A DNA stretch of 64,000 nt. Origin: Paludibacter sp. (GTDB taxonomy: Bacteria > Bacteroidota > Bacteroidia > Bacteroidales > Paludibacteraceae). The notes under the pieces were generated by a model that had not been told where the DNA came from, did no database searches, and was given only the letters and a program-made list of their open reading frames with translations. The translations under genes were made by a program, and so were the position numbers. Positions within the stretch are counted from its first letter, which is position 1; each line of letters opens with the position of its first letter. This document shows, in pieces, positions 62,071 through 64,000 of the stretch. The stretch lies in NCBI GenBank assembly GCA_023666945.1, contig JAMPAY010000005.1, positions 81,689 through 145,688 of the forward strand, in the 5' to 3' direction.

Positions 62071-62664
62071 TTAACACTCCGACACTATTGCACGAAAGGT
62101 TTTTAATATAAGTTGCAGGTCGTAGAGTAAACTCTGCTTATCCACATACTCAAGGTACAAACTGAGTTTATCTTGCATAATAACCTCAATATAGTACCTT
62201 TCCGGGTCTTCTGCCTGTTCTAACAACTCGTTCTCGTTGCGATAGCGTATAGAGGCAGGGTCTGTAATTCCCGGTCTTACATCTAAAACGTGCATTTGCT
62301 CAGCAGTCCAATAGTCTACATAATGTCGTACTTCCGGACGAGGACCGACTAAAGACATGTCGCCAATAAACACATTGATAAGTTGTGGCAGTTCGTCAAT
62401 CTTTGTTTTGCGCAGGAAATATCCGGAGCGGGTAATTCGTGCATCATGTCCGCCAATGGTTATCAGGCTTCCTTTATCGGCGTTCATACGCATGGAGCGA
62501 AACTTGAATATTCGGAAATCGCGGTTGTAACGTCCCACTCGTACCTGTCTGTAGAATACCGGTCCCGGGCTGTCAAGTTTAATCCATAGTGCTACGAATA
62601 AGAAGAGCGGACTCAGCAGCAACAATCCTACACCACTTGCAACTATATCGAAAAGCCGTTTCAT
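62071..62664 (-). CDS. PglC-type initiating sugar transferase
   Basis: 197 aa. One N-terminal membrane anchor/re-entrant helix ([25 protein letters not shown], ~5-29, cited by its parts), then [19 protein letters not shown] and the catalytic Asp-Glu pair in [16 protein letters not shown] (~84-99). Transfers a sugar-phosphate from a UDP-sugar to undecaprenyl phosphate, starting a glycan repeat. Its start overlaps the stop of the aminotransferase gene. It could prime the 26-52 kb locus or another glycan at the right edge. Confidence 0.9.
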   Translation of the reverse strand: MKRLFDIVASGVGLLLLSPLFLFVALWIKLDSPGPVFYRQVRVGRYNRDFRIFKFRSMRMNADKGSLITIGGHDARITRSGYFLRKTKIDELPQLINVFIGDMSLVGPRPEVRHYVDYWTAEQMHVLDVRPGITDPASIRYRNENELLEQAEDPERYYIEVIMQDKLSLYLEYVDKQSLLYDLQLILKTFRAIVSEC

Positions 62665-63941
62665 TGTTTGTACTGATTGAGTATATCTATGAAATTGTCT
62701 ATTATATAGTCAACATCATCGTTCGAGAGGCGTGTATGCAATGGCAACGTTATTTCATTCTTATAGAGATTGTATGCATTGGGATAGTGGGCAATGTCGA
62801 AACCTAAGGCTTTGTAAGCAGTCATCATGGGCAGAGGCTTGTAGTGAACATTGCAGGCAATACCGCGTTCAGCCATCTTTGTTATTACTTCGTTACGTTG
62901 TTCTACCGTAAGGTCTAAACAGCGAACGATATATAAGTGCCCGCTTGATTGGTGGTTGCTGCCGTAATGATTGAGCGTGCGAATATTGAGTGCCGCAAGC
63001 CCTTGATTGTATCGTTCTATGATGTCGCGACGGCGTTCCAATAAGCCTTGATAACGATCCAACTGTGCAAGTCCGATGCCTGCCATAATGTCGGTCATAT
63101 TGCATTTGTACCAAGGCCCGATGATGTCATATTCCCATGCTCCCAATTTTGTCTTGGCAAGTGCGTCTTTGTTTTGTCCATGCAAGGAAAATAGTTGTGA
63201 GAGTCGGTAGAGAAATTCGTTCCATGTTTCTCCTTCTATAAAAGGCAGATCGGCTCCATAGTGTTGTAGGGTAGTGACAGGTTCCTGACCAAAGGGCAGA
63301 TTCCATGTTAGTGCACCGCCCTCTGCTGTGGTTAGGTTTTTAACTGCATGAAAACTAAAGGAAGAGAAGTCTGCTATCTCGCCTGCCATCTTTCCATGCC
63401 ATTGCGCTCCAAAAGCATGGGCACAATCAGCGGATATGATAACACGTCCTATTTTGCGCTGTAATTCGTTGGTGGGACGGAATAAGTGTTTCTTGTTATT
63501 GACAATGGCATAGAGTTTATCGTAGTCGCATACAACGCCTCCCAAATCGACGGGTATGATAACTTTCGTGCGTTCGGTAATGCGGCTCGCCAATTGTTCA
63601 TAGTCTATTTCTACACTGTCGGCTTGTGTATCAATGAGTACCAATTTGCAACCTACGTGTTGCGTAACACTGGCCGATGCAGTATAGGTGTAGGCAGGTA
63701 CGATAACTTCATCTTCCGGTTGTATACCGATAAGGCGCAATGCAATCTCCAATGCAGCCGTAGCAGAGTTGAGGGCTACTGCCTTCGATGTACGACAATA
63801 GTCGGCAATACGGCGTTCAAACTCTTTGGTTTTAGGGCCGGTAGTAATCCAGCCTGAACGCAGTGCTTCTGCTACTTGAGCAATTTCATCCTCGGTAATA
63901 TCAGGAGGAGAGAACGGTATGTTTCTAAGTATAGTATTCAT
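62661..63941 (-). CDS. DegT/DnrJ/EryC1/StrS aminotransferase
   Basis: 426 aa PLP enzyme making amino-sugars on nucleotide carriers (PglE/WecE type). Starts with NIPFSPPDITEDEIAQVAEALRSGWITTGP, whose parts are typical. The PLP Lys is in SFHAVKNLTTAEGGA (~residues 200-214), and DCAHAFGAQW (~176) contacts the cofactor. With the sugar transferase it forms the amino-sugar priming pair of many bacterial glycosylation loci. Base 63941 is the start; only 59 nt of window remain. Confidence 0.92.
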   Translation of the reverse strand: MNTILRNIPFSPPDITEDEIAQVAEALRSGWITTGPKTKEFERRIADYCRTSKAVALNSATAALEIALRLIGIQPEDEVIVPAYTYTASASVTQHVGCKLVLIDTQADSVEIDYEQLASRITERTKVIIPVDLGGVVCDYDKLYAIVNNKKHLFRPTNELQRKIGRVIISADCAHAFGAQWHGKMAGEIADFSSFSFHAVKNLTTAEGGALTWNLPFGQEPVTTLQHYGADLPFIEGETWNEFLYRLSQLFSLHGQNKDALAKTKLGAWEYDIIGPWYKCNMTDIMAGIGLAQLDRYQGLLERRRDIIERYNQGLAALNIRTLNHYGSNHQSSGHLYIVRCLDLTVEQRNEVITKMAERGIACNVHYKPLPMMTAYKALGFDIAHYPNAYNLYKNEITLPLHTRLSNDDVDYIIDNFIDILNQYKQ

Positions 63942-64000
63942 AATGATAACCTGTTGGTTGAATTAAATCAGTGAATATTTTATCTGCCCAATTGGACGAT

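Noticed and set aside
1..64000. CRISPR array, rRNA genes, insertion sequences, integrase
   Set aside because: No regularly spaced repeats with unique spacers, no rRNA-like sequence and no transposase or integrase motif were seen. The 11-bp arrays have no spacers.

Overview
The window is a stretch of a Bacteroidota (Bacteroidales-type) chromosome. The best evidence is the promoter pattern. At least nine gene starts carry a TAnnTTTG -7 box, usually with a TTG-type -33 box 18-20 nt upstream, which is the signature of the primary sigma factor of this phylum. Gene content agrees: fused glycine dehydrogenase, a GH3-type acyl-amide synthetase homologue, LptC next to a TPR protein and an outer-membrane barrel, DUF3109, a RibBA fusion and many lipoproteins. 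I cannot name a genus or species.

Layout. 1-13.7 kb is housekeeping: a lipoprotein, then a minus-strand block (fabG, lptC, TPR protein, outer-membrane protein, coaX, acyl-CoA synthetase, a small membrane protein), then gcvP, a YitT-family protein and an O-methyltransferase. 13.9-20.8 kb is a minus-strand glycosidase operon (GH13, GH53, GH2, GH13) behind one promoter with an operator-like palindrome; no SusC/SusD pair is present. A tRNA-Ala(GGC) follows, then an acyl/lipid block (GH3-like protein, HAD phosphatase, acyltransferase, SDR).

25.9-52.3 kb is an exopolysaccharide/surface-glycan locus. It holds a Wzt-like ABC ATPase, ten glycosyltransferases (one fused to a pyruvyltransferase), an MBOAT plus SGNH O-acylation pair, a Wzy-like polymerase, a hexapeptide acetyltransferase, a FemAB-like protein, a DUF354 protein, two UDP-GlcNAc 2-epimerases and a deacetylase-like protein. 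Two foreign-looking inserts interrupt it: an AT-rich three-gene AAA-ATPase cassette (28.2-30.3 kb), and a minus-strand block (36.5-38.9 kb) with DUF5675, a holin-sized membrane protein, a coiled-coil membrane protein, a pair of paralogous ~100-aa proteins and a separate small gene. A PglC-type sugar transferase and a DegT aminotransferase at 62-64 kb probably belong to a second glycan locus running off the right edge.

52.3-62 kb returns to housekeeping: ruvX, def, mntP, a DUF3109 gene, cinA, ribBA, lipA, a sigma-54-driven secreted protein gene, ftsY and an aminotransferase.

Most notable: two long G-tracts (9 and 10 Gs) sit inside two glycan-modifying genes, one exactly between the glycosyltransferase and pyruvyltransferase domains. 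Any one-base slip ends translation soon after the tract, so these look like phase-variation switches for the surface glycan. Other points of interest are a perfect sigma-54 promoter at 58295, a helically spaced 11-bp repeat family at two distant intergenic sites, perfect 23-26-bp hairpins between convergent genes, a perfect 21-bp hairpin inside a glycosyltransferase gene, and the ATPase cassette.
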